Assembly: GCF_002994745.2 (NCBI RefSeq)
Contig: NC_037091.1
Span: 35,218,612-35,282,611 of the forward strand
DNA from: Rosa chinensis
Lineage: Eukaryota; Streptophyta; Magnoliopsida; Rosales; Rosaceae
Reading direction: 5' to 3'
Length of the DNA: 64,000 nucleotides
Shown one piece after another: positions 23,073 to 33,412 of this stretch (its first letter is position 1; each line of letters starts with the position of its first letter). The notes under the pieces were generated by a model, which ran no database searches, was not told where the DNA came from, and was given only the letters and a program-made list of their open reading frames with translations. The position numbers and the translations under genes are program-made.

Positions 23073-24815
23073 TCAATGTTCAATCCAACTGGATCCAGGC
23101 AATTTCTTTACATCCCTAGAGTCCATTAGTTTCCTCAGCATCCCGACGCTGTCCCAATTGCTCAAACCAGCAAAAATGTTTGACAGCAATATATATGTTG
23201 ACGGCTCTGTTCTGTTTATCTCTAATGCATGCTCTGCTGCGCGCTTTCCTGTTTCTGTATCCCCAAGCAGCTGACAAGCACCAAGCAAAGTCTGCCAAAC
23301 CAAAACACCTGGTTTTAAAGGCATGTTCTTGATCAATTCCTCAGCTTCCTTTATACGTCCCGCACGGCCTAGAAGATCAACCATGCATGCATAATGGTCT
23401 TCCCCTGGGGTAATTCCAAAGTTTTGAGTCATGGAGGCAAAGTACTTCCATCCCTCATCAATAAACCCTCCTTGGCTACATGCATAAAGCACACAAATAA
23501 AGGTGATGTAATTTGGCTCAATGCCTTCCTGCAGCCTCATCTTATCAAAAATCTCAAGAGCTTCTCTAGCCTTCCCATTTTGTGCGCACCCCATTATCAT
23601 TGTGGTCCATGAGACTACAGAACTATCCTTCATCAACTCAAAAACACTCCGTGCACCATCCATGCATCCACATTTTGCATACATGTCCAGCAGAGCATTA
23701 TCTACGCAGACATCCACATCAGTACAAGTTTCAAGTTTAATTCTCAAAGCATGGAATTTCTTCCCTTCCTCCAACGAAGCCAGATTGGCACACGCATTCA
23801 GGGCAGTTGCAAGTGTGAACTTGTTTGGCTGTATCCCCACTTTCTTCATTTGAGCAATAACCTCGAGTGCTTTGCTTGGTTCCCCACATTGCAGGCAGCC
23901 AGCAGCCATTTCAGTCCATGAACACACATCTTTGAAAGGCATCTCATGAAAAGCTTTGAAACCATCCAGCAACTGATGATTTTTAATATACATATCAGCC
24001 AGGGAATTTCCCACGCAAATCTCCGCCCCATGGCCATACCTCACAAGCTGTCCATGAACCTGCACACCCATTTTAAGATCAGTGACAGCAGCCAACCCAG
24101 TGAGCACACTCGAAAATGTGTAGCTATCGGGCGTCACTCCCTCGCGATTCATTCTCCACCAGAATGTAGCTACTTCTGAACAATCATACTCCAAGTAGCC
24201 AGCCATGATAGCATTCCAAGACACTATATCTTTATTGGGGCAATTCTCAAACACTTGCAGAGCCTCTGTTAGTTCACCATGTCTTACTAAAACAGTCAAC
24301 AATGCATTAGTGAGGAACACATTCCACTCGAACCCGAGACGAACAATGAATGCGTAAACCTGATAAGCTTGAGTCAGATTCCCACACAAGGAGCATGCCT
24401 GGAGGGAGCTGACCAACGTGAACTCATTGGGCATGGCGGTGCCATCCCTGTGCATACGACCAAACAAAGACAGGCCTTCATTGGGGCAGCCGTGTTGCAC
24501 AAACCCTTTAATGAGCGCAGACCAAGACACAACATTTCTCTCAGGCATTTCGTCGAACAGTTGGAGGGCATTGTTGAGATGGCCACATTTGACATACATG
24601 TTGAGTAGATGATTTTGAAGGAACGGCGAAAAGGGCAGAGACCCTTTGAAGAGTTTTGCATGAATTGCTCTACCATTGGGTAAGTCGGAGGATTGGGCAC
24701 ATGTACGTAACAGATCAGAGCAAGTCTGTTCTAATGTGGCCAAGTTGTGTGTGGATTTTGATAGAACAAGCCTATATGTGGTTTCAAGAACAGCACGAGG
24801 ACTTGAGCGTATCAT
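23073..24815 (-). CDS. Pentatricopeptide repeat (PPR) protein, PLS class with C-terminal E-type motif
   Basis: An intronless 580-residue frame. Tandem 31-36-residue helical hairpins run from about residue 60 to 490, with repeated hallmarks such as LLNMYVKCGHLNNALQLFDE, NVVSWSALIKGF, DIVSWNAIMAGY, VVSWTTMIMGCAQNGK and YACMVDLLGRAGRIKEAEEL. The end has the E-motif pattern (VLVWQTLLGACQLLGD, YILLSNIFAG) and stops at PGSSWIEH, without the E+ or DYW extension. PLS-class PPRs bind organelle RNA and often specify C-to-U editing; a protein without DYW would need a partner deaminase. The N-terminus is Arg/Ser-rich, suiting mitochondrial or plastid import. The target RNA cannot be told. Confidence 0.95.
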   Translation of the reverse strand: MIRSSPRAVLETTYRLVLSKSTHNLATLEQTCSDLLRTCAQSSDLPNGRAIHAKLFKGSLPFSPFLQNHLLNMYVKCGHLNNALQLFDEMPERNVVSWSALIKGFVQHGCPNEGLSLFGRMHRDGTAMPNEFTLVSSLQACSLCGNLTQAYQVYAFIVRLGFEWNVFLTNALLTVLVRHGELTEALQVFENCPNKDIVSWNAIMAGYLEYDCSEVATFWWRMNREGVTPDSYTFSSVLTGLAAVTDLKMGVQVHGQLVRYGHGAEICVGNSLADMYIKNHQLLDGFKAFHEMPFKDVCSWTEMAAGCLQCGEPSKALEVIAQMKKVGIQPNKFTLATALNACANLASLEEGKKFHALRIKLETCTDVDVCVDNALLDMYAKCGCMDGARSVFELMKDSSVVSWTTMIMGCAQNGKAREALEIFDKMRLQEGIEPNYITFICVLYACSQGGFIDEGWKYFASMTQNFGITPGEDHYACMVDLLGRAGRIKEAEELIKNMPLKPGVLVWQTLLGACQLLGDTETGKRAAEHALEINRTEPSTYILLSNIFAGLSNWDSVGMLRKLMDSRDVKKLPGSSWIEH

Positions 24816-24829
24816 CTATCGAAAGCACA

Positions 24830-25880
24830 TTTGACACAAAAAGACAAGAAACTAAACTACAAAGCCCCTAGGGAAGCTAGGGTTTGAAGGACCCTAGGAC
24901 ACATTGAGAAGAGAAATGCTTTCAAAGGATGCAACATTAGCTTTGAACGTCCCTAGTCTTTTTGACTCCCTAGGAATCCTCCTACAAGGCCATTGATATA
25001 ATTGATGAGGATTTTTCCAGTCACCTTCAACATGAACTTTGGTTACATGTCTCTGATAATTTTAGCTTATGTTCAAAATCTACAAAACAAAAGTGTTGAT
25101 CCAGCTTAATATGACAAAAAGACTTTTGACATGAGCAACTGGATAATATTTTTATAGAGATTTTAGATTGTTTTTTCTTTCAAAACATCAAGTAACTTGT
25201 TTTGTTTGTGAGAAAATTGAAGCATGTAATGAGCAGATTTGACAGTCTTTTACACTTCCAATTGTAATTGGAGTTGAATTAGATGAGGATCTAATCTAAT
25301 GTTATTTTCCATATATTTGGTTTGTTGTACTTTTTTTTTTTTTCCTCTGACCAAGACTGTCGCATAATTTTCTAATTATCAAATGGTAAATCAAGTGTAT
25401 TTGGAAGCAGTTTCCTTTTTTGACCTGTTTGTGTGTATCCAAATTGGTCTTTCCGGATGGTTTGGCTCTTTTTGCCGTGATAGTGTGGCTATTTTGGAAG
25501 AACAGGAATGCTTGCAAGTTTGGTAAGGAAAGTTTCAACGGTGAGCAACTAGTTAATTAAGCACAGGAATATATGGTCGTATTCTTATACACTGGCGCAG
25601 GTCAGTGCCTGTAGGAGAGGACTTCTCCCAACGAAGATGCAATCTGATGGTAAAACTACTTGCCCTCGTCTGCTTCCTCTGTTTCAATTACTCTGTTGTC
25701 GAAGTCATGAAGCATCAAATCTTCATACTTATTTTCCGGCCATTACTAATTCCTCTAGTCTTCTTTCCAACAGTTGCTCATCTCAGCGTTTGGTTTACTA
25801 ATTCATGCATACCAAGTCTTTTTTGAAGAACAGGAATAACCTTGGATCAACTTCATCGTGGGTAAAAATCTATACATTTA
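24830..25880. other. Intergenic, with a probable LINE scrap at about 25430-25600
   Basis: No gene. A minus-to-plus scan finds one plus-strand stretch reading VWLFWKNRNACKFG, the motif that joins the zinc-binding and RNase H parts of plant LINE ORF2. It is too short to class further. Confidence 0.4.
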
Positions 25881-25890
25881 TCTTCATTGA

Positions 25891-25980
25891 CACGTGCAGC
25901 TCACGTGTGTGAACCCAAACAAGACGAGCATGGCAATCTCGGGGCATGGAAAACGTCTCCTTGTCAAATAAATATACATA
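25891..25980 (+). promoter_or_regulatory. Likely promoter of the coiled-coil gene, two G-boxes and a TATA-like site
   Basis: CACGTG occurs at 25891-25896 and 25902-25907, the second extended to CACGTGTGTG. About 65 bp further is CAAATAAATATAC (25965-25977), a TATA-like element. A candidate 5' leader exon follows and ends at AAG before GTAAGA (26185). Paired G-boxes are bound by bZIP/bHLH factors and are common in abscisic-acid or light response; function here is inferred. Confidence 0.4.
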
Positions 25981-26209
25981 CCAAAACCACCGTTCCAGCA
26001 CTTCTTCTCCCCCATTTCTTCTTCATGCATCATCCTAAAAATGTAAACAAAAACACCGTTCCAAATAGACTTTCAGGCCAAGAAACTCCATTATTGTTAC
26101 TCCGATCAAATAGACTTTCTTACCCAGATCGTTCAGAATTACAACACCTCCAGATCCCAGCTCACTGGTTATCCGTCTGTTAAGGTAAGAAATTAGCAAC
26201 CAACTTCAG

Positions 26210-26580
26210 TAATGCTAGCTACAATTTTACCAAATCCTTGCTGTTTTATCTGTCGATCATCCTAAAACGACTTTGCATGTTGAGTGTCAGACCCAATTTT
26301 ACACCTTTGTTGGATCCTACATACTTAGGACCATATTTTCTTGCAGACAAGAGCAGAGCAGTCCTACCAGTCCCACCAGAGCTCTTAATAAGTAATTCTA
26401 GTTAACTTTACCAAATCCTTATTGTTGTATCTTTTGACCATCCTAAACTGTCTCTGCATGTTGAGAAACAGACCCAAGTTTACACCTTGGTCACCTCTTT
26501 ATTGGATGATCGATATATACTCTTGAATTTTTAGCTAGTACCATGAATTTTCTTGCAGACAAAAGCATAGTCCTACCAAT
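26210..26580. repeat. Diverged two-unit tandem repeat
   Basis: Units of about 185 bp share TTACCAAATCCTT, GCATGTTGAG, CAGACCCAA and TTTTCTTGCAGACAA. They lie in the putative 5' leader intron of the coiled-coil gene. Confidence 0.7.
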
Positions 26581-27160
26581 TATATATTTACAAGTGTTCC
26601 CAATCTGTCCACATGCTGTATATGTTTTCTACCAAACTAAATAATCTCCAATTAACAATGCTATAGCTAAAAACTGGTTATTAACTATAATAGACAACAT
26701 TGAATTGAGATAAGCTTAAACTTTACCAAAAGAAGAAGGAAATTTTCAACATATCAGAAATGACGGTTGGTGCCTTGGTGTCTATAACCAAATTAACTAT
26801 TGTCATCCTTTTCCTCCTCGGTTGTACAAGGACCAACCCGACTTATTTGATTAGAATTTAGAACATGTGTACTTGAAGTATGAGAAAAAAAAAGAAATCC
26901 GAGAGAAAATCAATGAGGGAGCAAATAATAAACTCCTGCATTTGTTAATCACAAAAGGAGAAGGTGAGTAATTGATACTGTAAATGTGGAATCTATAAGG
27001 TGATGATGCCTACATGCATGTACTCTTTTCTTGCATTTGTCTGGTAAATTGCATGCTAGCCATTTATTCACCTCATAACTTAATACACTCCCATCTTTAT
27101 GCCATGTATTTCTCTCTGATCCCAGATTAATTTCTTGTATATTTCTTCTGTAATTAGGAA

Positions 27161-28817
27161 ATGACTTATCCCAAACAACCTGCCCACAACTCAACTGGGG
27201 AAAAGAATCCAAAGAGGCTTCTCGTAACCAAAAGTAATTCTCCCACTCCAACTAGGAAGCGGATCAGCCCCAAGGTACTATGCTTTATATATTTGTTTAT
27301 TTATTTACAAAATAGTATTAGAATGAAATACAGCCATTTCAAATGAAGTTATTTGATACCCGTGTTAAATATGCTGTGTTTGGTTTTCTTGCTATTGAGG
27401 TTTGATTCTTATGTCTCAATGTATTCAGGACCTTGTAAGCTCAATGTACCACACACTCTCTCACACGTCTCCTCACAGTTGGTGACACTCAAGCCAAACA
27501 CACCGACAAATTACCTTGGGTGATGTGGAAAAATTAAACTGTTAAGCATGGCTTCACTTTTGTAATGTAGGATGACATTCCCACATTCTCACAATTACAC
27601 ACATATACATACACACATATATATATCTTATTCATGAATTCCATAGAAGAAACTATCGCAATAAATGGTTATTTTCCTCTGGTTTCGCATAAACAACCTT
27701 TCTTTTGGTTCAAATGCCAAAAAGAGGTGCTGTAGTCTACAGTGCTACTTTCTATGTTGTGAGTTTCGGTAAGAAGGATATAAAGACTTCAAACTGTCCG
27801 AACACTACGTTCAGATATGGGGTATGTGGAAGTGTATGATGAGAATTCATGCCCTCGTATGGAAGTTGTATCAATCTTGTTATATATATTAACAAGCTTC
27901 TTTTTGTAAAGGATACTAGTCTCATTTTTTTCAGATTATATTAGACCTACATACCAGCATTAATTGAACCTTAAAACTTCATGTCATTCCATCACACCAA
28001 GGCACAAATCAAATGCATTATTTTGTAAGTAACTGTTGTGACAAATATATATATTAATCACTATTAAACTTGCACCTTCAACTTTGCATGTCTGTGTCGT
28101 TCTGATTTCTTTTTCTGTCATTTTCAGCTTTCAATAGCATTGGAGGCAGAATTGATGACTGTGATACAGGAGGCAAAACATCTGATTTCTTCCCCCGCCT
28201 TTTCTCCACACTTTTCTTCCACTGACCCAGGAAAACTTCAAGGAGCCATAGACATCATTCAAAGCATTCTAAAGTGTGACATTGAAGCCTTACTGGACAA
28301 ACAGTGTTACAAAGAATTGAAAGAAGCTTTCGAGTATCTGTGCTCTATTGGTTTTTTTGATCCAATTATGGTCCTAAGACTTGACCGGATGCTTAATGAT
28401 GTGGATACTGAACTACCGCACTATAAAGAAGCTATAGATGAATGCGTTACAGGCCGAGAACAGGCAAAGGACCTTCAACATGCACTAAAATCTCTGAAAG
28501 CTAAGCTGGAGGCTGCTTGTGCTACAAAACCTAGAATTATTGAACTTGAAAATGAGCTGCATGATCTTAATGAGCAAATTGAGGCTCTTCAGGCTCAATT
28601 TGCAGATTGTCAGAGCCAGAGAGAAGCCCTTGAGGCTAATTTGGATGCTGAACTGGATAAGCTTCGTCCAGAAAAGGAGGCACTCCAGGGTAAATGCAAG
28701 TTGTTTACTGCTTTCAAGGCAAGATTGCCTGAAATGAAGAATCGTATCAACGCGGGGATTGGTGTGTGGGAAGCCTTTAAGGCAGCTTTGAATATCCAAT
28801 TTAGAGGTTTTCACTAA
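27161..28817 (+). CDS. Uncharacterised coiled-coil protein, two coding exons
   Basis: Exon 27161-27274 (38 codons, from ATG to CCCAAG before GTACTA) joins 28128-28817 (after TTTTCAG) in frame, giving 267 residues. Residues 1-38 are basic and Ser/Thr/Pro-rich. The next part is helical (ALEAELMTVIQEAKHL, YKELKEAFEYLCSIGFFD). About residues 140-230 form a strong coiled coil (ELENELHDLNEQIEALQAQF). The end is VWEAFKAALNIQFRGFH. There is no signal peptide or membrane span. I do not recognise the family. An upstream leader exon ending at 26184 is likely, so the ATG chosen is the first in the joined coding exon. Confidence 0.7.
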
Positions 28818-29485
28818 TTAATGCTAGCTTCTCATTGTTACTTTCCAGCCGCTGTATTTTGGGACCCTATGTTTTTGTTTGGGACAGAGACCTGTTGGCT
28901 TTGATCGCCTTGACACTTCCGAAGTCCGAAGAAGTTGCAATGCCTGAGGAGCTAGCTTGTATTTACTTTCGGAAAAGTTTGTCTAGAACAAATTTTGTAA
29001 CAACCTGATGAATGTACTACTGAATATATGTGATCCATTTTGCTTGGTAGCTACAGCTGTTATATTGGCATGTTTTTGTTAATTCTAACCTTGCTAAGTG
29101 AGCGTTTGGTGCTTGAAAATAAATTACGATACCTAAACATGGTCCATAAGCTCCACTCTTGGGTATCATTCCCTTGCAAGCTAGATTTTGTGAGGGAAAG
29201 TTCTATCGATGAGTTACTGTATAACATTAAAATTTCTAGGGAGGATTATTGGTTTGGATTCCAATAGACAGTTCATTCAACAAATTAATAGTGTGCAATT
29301 TGATTTGCTTGAAATATTATGCAAAGAAACTAATGGAATCAAGAAGTTAGCCCAAAGTCAAGTAGTTGAGAGCATAGGATATGATGTTTAATTGTCACTA
29401 AAATGGCAAATTTAGTCACTACAGTCATCACCATGATCAATCACAAAGTTTCAAATCCTAATAAAGAAAGAAATAAAGTCTGAAG
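28818..29485. other. 3' flank of the coiled-coil gene, no further gene
   Basis: The 3' untranslated region and spacer. ORFs at 29040-29391 are short and without resemblance. Similarity to MACPF intron 1 begins near 29455. Confidence 0.4.
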
Positions 29486-29492
29486 ATTTCAC

Positions 29493-29603
29493 CTGATTGA
29501 AGTGACGACCAGATTTGAGTTGGACTCGTTGCCTTCATTGCACTGAATATCCTCATGAACGATCCATGACTAATTACTCCTCCCTTTAGTAGGAATGGCA
29601 ATG
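29493..29603 (-). pseudogene. Third MACPF exon-1 relic
   Basis: Minus-strand sequence aligns with the end of MACPF exon 1 and its donor. It starts at the ATTCCTA (IP) codons, continues through GAGGATATTCAGTGC (the EDIHC region), and ends at a CAGGTGAAA donor. The following intron-side words (AAGAAAGAAATAAAGTCTGA) match the second copy at about 22420 best. Stops and small indels disrupt it. No other exon of this relic was found. Confidence 0.7.
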
Positions 29604-29801
29604 GTTTCTCACGTGTGTCAAATTGTCAATCAGTTAGATAGGGGATGGAGAAAGGGAGAGAGGAGATTGAATTCATCTTTTCTACCATGTAAATAAAAGA
29701 ATAGTGATAATAAAATAATTAGATACATTATTTCAATTTTGAAATTCTATTGATTTTTCAAAAGTATGTTCTCCAGTTGAAGGATACAATAGGAGGCCAG
29801 C

Positions 29802-30153
29802 TGTTGAGAATATATACATCCCACATGGGAAAAATGGGACCTTGCCTATGGATTTATAAGGGTTTGGGCCACTCCATCCATTGCCAATTGGTTTTGGATG
29901 TGAACCCCGATTACTTTATCATGGTATCAGAGCCAGGTTACCCACGTGTGCATGCCTAACGGCCACACGGGCTCCACGTCACCCAAGTTGTCCACGTGTA
30001 TGGCTTGAAAATTCGCCACACGTGCGGGGGTGTGTTGAAAATATATACATCCCACATGGGAAAAATGGGACCTTGCGTATGGATTTATAAGGGTTTGGGC
30101 CACCCCATCCATTGCCAATTGGTTTTGGATGTGAACCCCATATTACTTTATCA
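29802..30153 (+). mobile_element. TRIM (miniature LTR retrotransposon), complete, second copy
   Basis: LTRs are at 29802-29921 and 30033-30153 (120 and 121 bp). The primer-binding site TGGTATCAGAGC is at 29922-29933 and a G-rich polypurine tract precedes 30033. The 5-bp duplication CCAGC stands at 29797-29801 and 30154-30158. Same family as the element at 4234-4588 but opposite strand. CACGTG occurs at 29943, 29993 and 30019. Confidence 0.94.
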
Positions 30154-30360
30154 CCAGCCTCCTCTCAAAGCTCAACACCCCGATGTGCATGGACCGAATG
30201 ACATTTTTTTAATTCGACCAATGGCTTCATCATTGGCTTCTGAGTACCGACTATTTTTTGAAAAATCACAAGGACGATCACCATTCAAGGCTTGATCATT
30301 AGCTTCATCATTATGAAAGGCAGGCATCAAGTACAGTTGCATATCAAACAAATTGTCAGA

Positions 30361-31050
30361 ATATTTTTTTTTTATGAAACAGAGGAATAGCCTAGATGGC
30401 TCACCCCCTATTGAATTTTATTTATAAAAAAAAAGAAAAGAAAAGTACAAAAGGGAGGAGGGGACATAAAACCAAAACTTCCCCAAAGAAAACAATCGGA
30501 AGAGAAAACAAATGACAAATACAAGAAGAAAGCGAAACTAACGAACACGAAAATTAGGCAACCCCAATGAGTCTTTCCAACAATGAGAACGAATAAGATT
30601 TGGGGGTATGTCCCACCATGTTAAACCAGTAGAAGAGAGACCCATGCTAGTGCTCCCTTATTTTCTTTTTTATCCATTTCATTTTTGCATTTCTTTCCTG
30701 GAAGATGATTCACTAGGCCATTCCATGTTTTTGAGGGAAATGAAAGACTAATTCATTAATGGGGGAATCATGACAATCAGAGATGGAGGAATATTGGTAA
30801 AGAAGTTCACCCTAAACTGGCCATCTTTGGCCTCCTGCGCTAGAGTATGCGCCACCAAGTCTACTTTACGATTGCCGTATATTAACCTTGCATCCAGAGC
30901 AGCATGCAGCAATGCTCTCAAATCATGTATCAAGAACCCCAGGTCCGAGTGGTCGAGGGAAGACCCATTGACAGCCTGTACCAATTCCATGCAGTCGGAC
31001 TCTACCAGCAAAGAGGTAAATTGGTTTAATGCTCACTGGAGAAAACCTTG
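30361..31050 (-). mobile_element. 5'-truncated LINE, RNase H end and 3' tail
   Basis: Minus-strand 31011-30748 encodes the end of a LINE RNase H domain: LVESDCMELVQAVNG, then NRKVDLVAHTLAQEA. A 3' untranslated stretch follows, then an A-rich terminus next to about 30361 (read on the minus strand). The 5' break is near 31050. No target duplication was identified with confidence. Confidence 0.8.
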
Positions 31051-31059
31051 AGCATTCCT

Positions 31060-31784
31060 TCAATGTGTACCTTATTTGTCGAAAGTCATCAGTGGGCTTG
31101 AATTTTTTTATTTTTTTTTTTGACTGAAGTGATAGGAAAATTTAGTACAATTAGATATATATTTTATTGAGATGAAAAAATAAAAACCCATCCAAAACTA
31201 CTATTTAATCGATTACCGAAAAGAAAATTTTTTAGAATCATTTTTTGCTAAATAAAATAACCGTGAGATTTAGAAAAGAACCAAATAATTGCAAAAAAAA
31301 AAAAAAATACCTAACATCTACAAAAGAATGCAATTCCAAATCTAAATACCAAATAGAATAAAAAATTAAAGACTAAATAGATCCAAAGCCACACACAAGA
31401 CAGGCCCATGCCAATGTTCAACTTCGAGCCTAATATGCATTAGGAGAAAGAAAAACAAAACGTTTAGAAGAAATCAAGAAAATAGGAAGTTTATTGGGCC
31501 TCCAACTTTGAGTCCAGTATGCATGGTGAGAGAAAAAAAATTGGTGGGATTGCTATTGATGTGATTCTAATTTGGGTGAGCTTAGTATTAGCTAAAACAC
31601 AAAACCAAGTCTGCAAGTTCGTAACATTGTACATACACATACTCAGAAATTTATTGTAGAAATCTCGGGTGGGCTTGAGTCCACCCAAGCTTGTATGTAG
31701 ATCCACCCCTGCCGTTGATGATAACACTCGTGATTCAAACTTCAAACATCTGATTGTTCATCATGAACTCAAGTATTACTTAAG
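31060..31784. other. Intergenic, unassigned repeat-like sequence
   Basis: AT-rich with several A/T runs. The word GTGGGCTTGA occurs at about 31089 and 31670, suggesting an old repeat, but no ends or domains can be defined. Confidence 0.3.
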
Positions 31785-31793
31785 CTTTTCTTA

Positions 31794-32217
31794 GGGCTAA
31801 ATACTGGTTACTACCCTGTGGTTTAGGTCCAAAATTAATTCAGTCCCTGAACTTCTAATTTTATCAAAAACACCCATGCAGTTTCAATTTTGATCTAATA
31901 GGTCCAATCTGTTAGTCTCCCGATAATTGAGTCATTTAACTTGTTAACGTGACTCATATATGGCCTATATTTTATGATATGGTGTTGAGGTGGCATGCAT
32001 AGTCAATTTAGGAGTGGGTCTCACTATTAGAAATCTTTCAAATAAAAAGTTTTTCATCAAATAATCCAACTATAAGTTGAATCCATAGCAAAATATTAAC
32101 GAATTTGACCTATTAGATCAAAATTGAAAGTACAAGGGTGTTTTTGATGAAATTAGAAGTCCACGGACTGAATTAATTTTGGACCTAATCCACAGGGTAG
32201 TAACCAGTATTTAGCCC
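31794..32217. mobile_element. MULE-type MITE
   Basis: The element is 424 bp with inverted ends of about 120 bp beginning GGGCTAAATACTGGTTACTA. Flanking 9-mers CTTTTCTTA (31785-31793) and CTTTCCTTA (32218-32226) differ at one base, as an aged 9-bp Mutator duplication. It is non-coding. Confidence 0.85.
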
Positions 32218-32327
32218 CTTTCCTTATGTATGCAACAAGCTATTTGAGGTCTCTAAGATTGTGCACGACTTCAATGATTGAATAAGCAGTACGGTTCCAA
32301 CTTCCAAGTACAAAATTGATGAAAAGG

Positions 32328-33404
32328 TAGGGTTGGCCTTGTGAGTTTGGAGGCTCAAGGCGATAAAAAATTCGAGGCCCCAAAACTCTACTGCTACATG
32401 TCTTGGGCAATGGCAAGTTCATCAGAGAACAAAGCAAAACTCGTAATGTTAAGAACAGAAAATGGCAAATTCTGATATTTTATGATGCATAATTTAGATA
32501 GAAAAGGCCAACATAGCCTTTGTGTATATACATATACGGTTCTTCTTGTTGATTTGAGATTGCATAAAGGGGTGGTTCTACAGGAAACCATAGCTGATTT
32601 GAGATTGCACACCTCGGTACAATACGGTTCTTCTTGTTGCCCCTAGCTGCGTTGCCGGCAAGCTCCAAAACCTATATTCCCAAATTCATAAACCAAATCA
32701 GCACAAACCTAAAGATCAAAACTTTAAGCAGCTAATCCAAAACCCATCAAAATATAAAGCTAACAAAACTAAATCAACATCATTCCACCCTTCAACAACT
32801 TAAACCCAAAATCAAATTTCCAGTCTTTAGCTACAAATATCCAAATTAAACTCAGAAATGTGAAACCCAAACTTCCGATTTGAAAACCAATTAATTCAAA
32901 ACAATACAAAATCCCTAAAATCTAGATCCCCAATCCCCGAAACCATAATTTCTCAATTGAACAAGTATTGAGCAATTAAGAAAAATTAAAATTCACCTCG
33001 GTAGCTAGGTATTCAAGGACAGCCGAAAGATACACTGGAGCTCCGGCGTCGACATGCTCGGCGTACTTGCCAGACTTAAGAAACCGGGCTATCCTACCCA
33101 CCGGAAATTGAAGCCCAGCTTTGCTTGACTTGGACATAGACTTGATTTGAGAGAGAGAGTGTGGGTTGGGAGTTGCTTTGTGATGGAATTAGTAGAGCAG
33201 TGGGGTTCTAATATATGGGACCCGATGCTGTGCGCTGATTGGTTAAGAGCAAGGTTACCCGGCTTGCCAACATGGCACATAAGACCTTCAGAATTTGAGG
33301 CCCCTAAAATATATCTGCAGGCCTACATATATTTTTTTTTGAGGCCCCTAAAATTTGAGGCCCTAGGCCTAGGCCTGCTTCGTCTAGGCTCAAGGCCTGC
33401 CCTG
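32328..33404. mobile_element. Non-autonomous hAT element carrying a histone H2A fragment
   Basis: The element is 1077 bp. Ends are TAGGGTTGGCCTTG at the left and CAGGGCAGGCCTTG read inward from the right. A perfect 8-bp duplication TGAAAAGG stands at 32320-32327 and 33405-33412, the length typical of hAT. GAGGCCCC words recur near both ends as subterminal repeats. The interior holds H2A exon-intron-exon sequence and some upstream DNA with GATTGG (CCAAT-type) near 33236. No transposase is present. Confidence 0.9.
32612..33137 (-). pseudogene. Histone H2A fragment captured by the hAT element, intron retained
   Basis: Exon 33137-32997 gives 47 residues from [23 protein letters not shown], then [20 protein letters not shown]. 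The donor is GTGAAT. A 325-bp intron ends at a TATAG acceptor, then VLELAGNAARGNKKNRIVPR at 32671-32612. The joins are in frame. H2A should continue HIQLAVRNDEEL; here similarity stops abruptly after IVPR, so the docking and C-terminal parts are lost. Substitutions (R to H in the ERVGAG region, for example) show decay or relaxed constraint. Confidence 0.93.
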
Positions 33405-33412
33405 TGAAAAGG

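Noticed and set aside
23394..24871. Several plus-strand ORFs opposite the PPR gene
   Set aside because: Antisense shadows of a clear minus-strand gene.
29922..29933. TGGTATCAGAGC as part of a tRNA gene
   Set aside because: It is the complement of the tRNA 3' end used as a primer-binding site; no cloverleaf around it.
31085..31740. Possible LTR fragment with GTGGGCTTGA words
   Set aside because: Only short direct matches, no ends or duplication; left as unassigned.
33147..33407. 86-residue plus-strand ORF in the hAT element
   Set aside because: Antisense to H2A upstream DNA and the GGCCCC-rich end repeats; no coding support.
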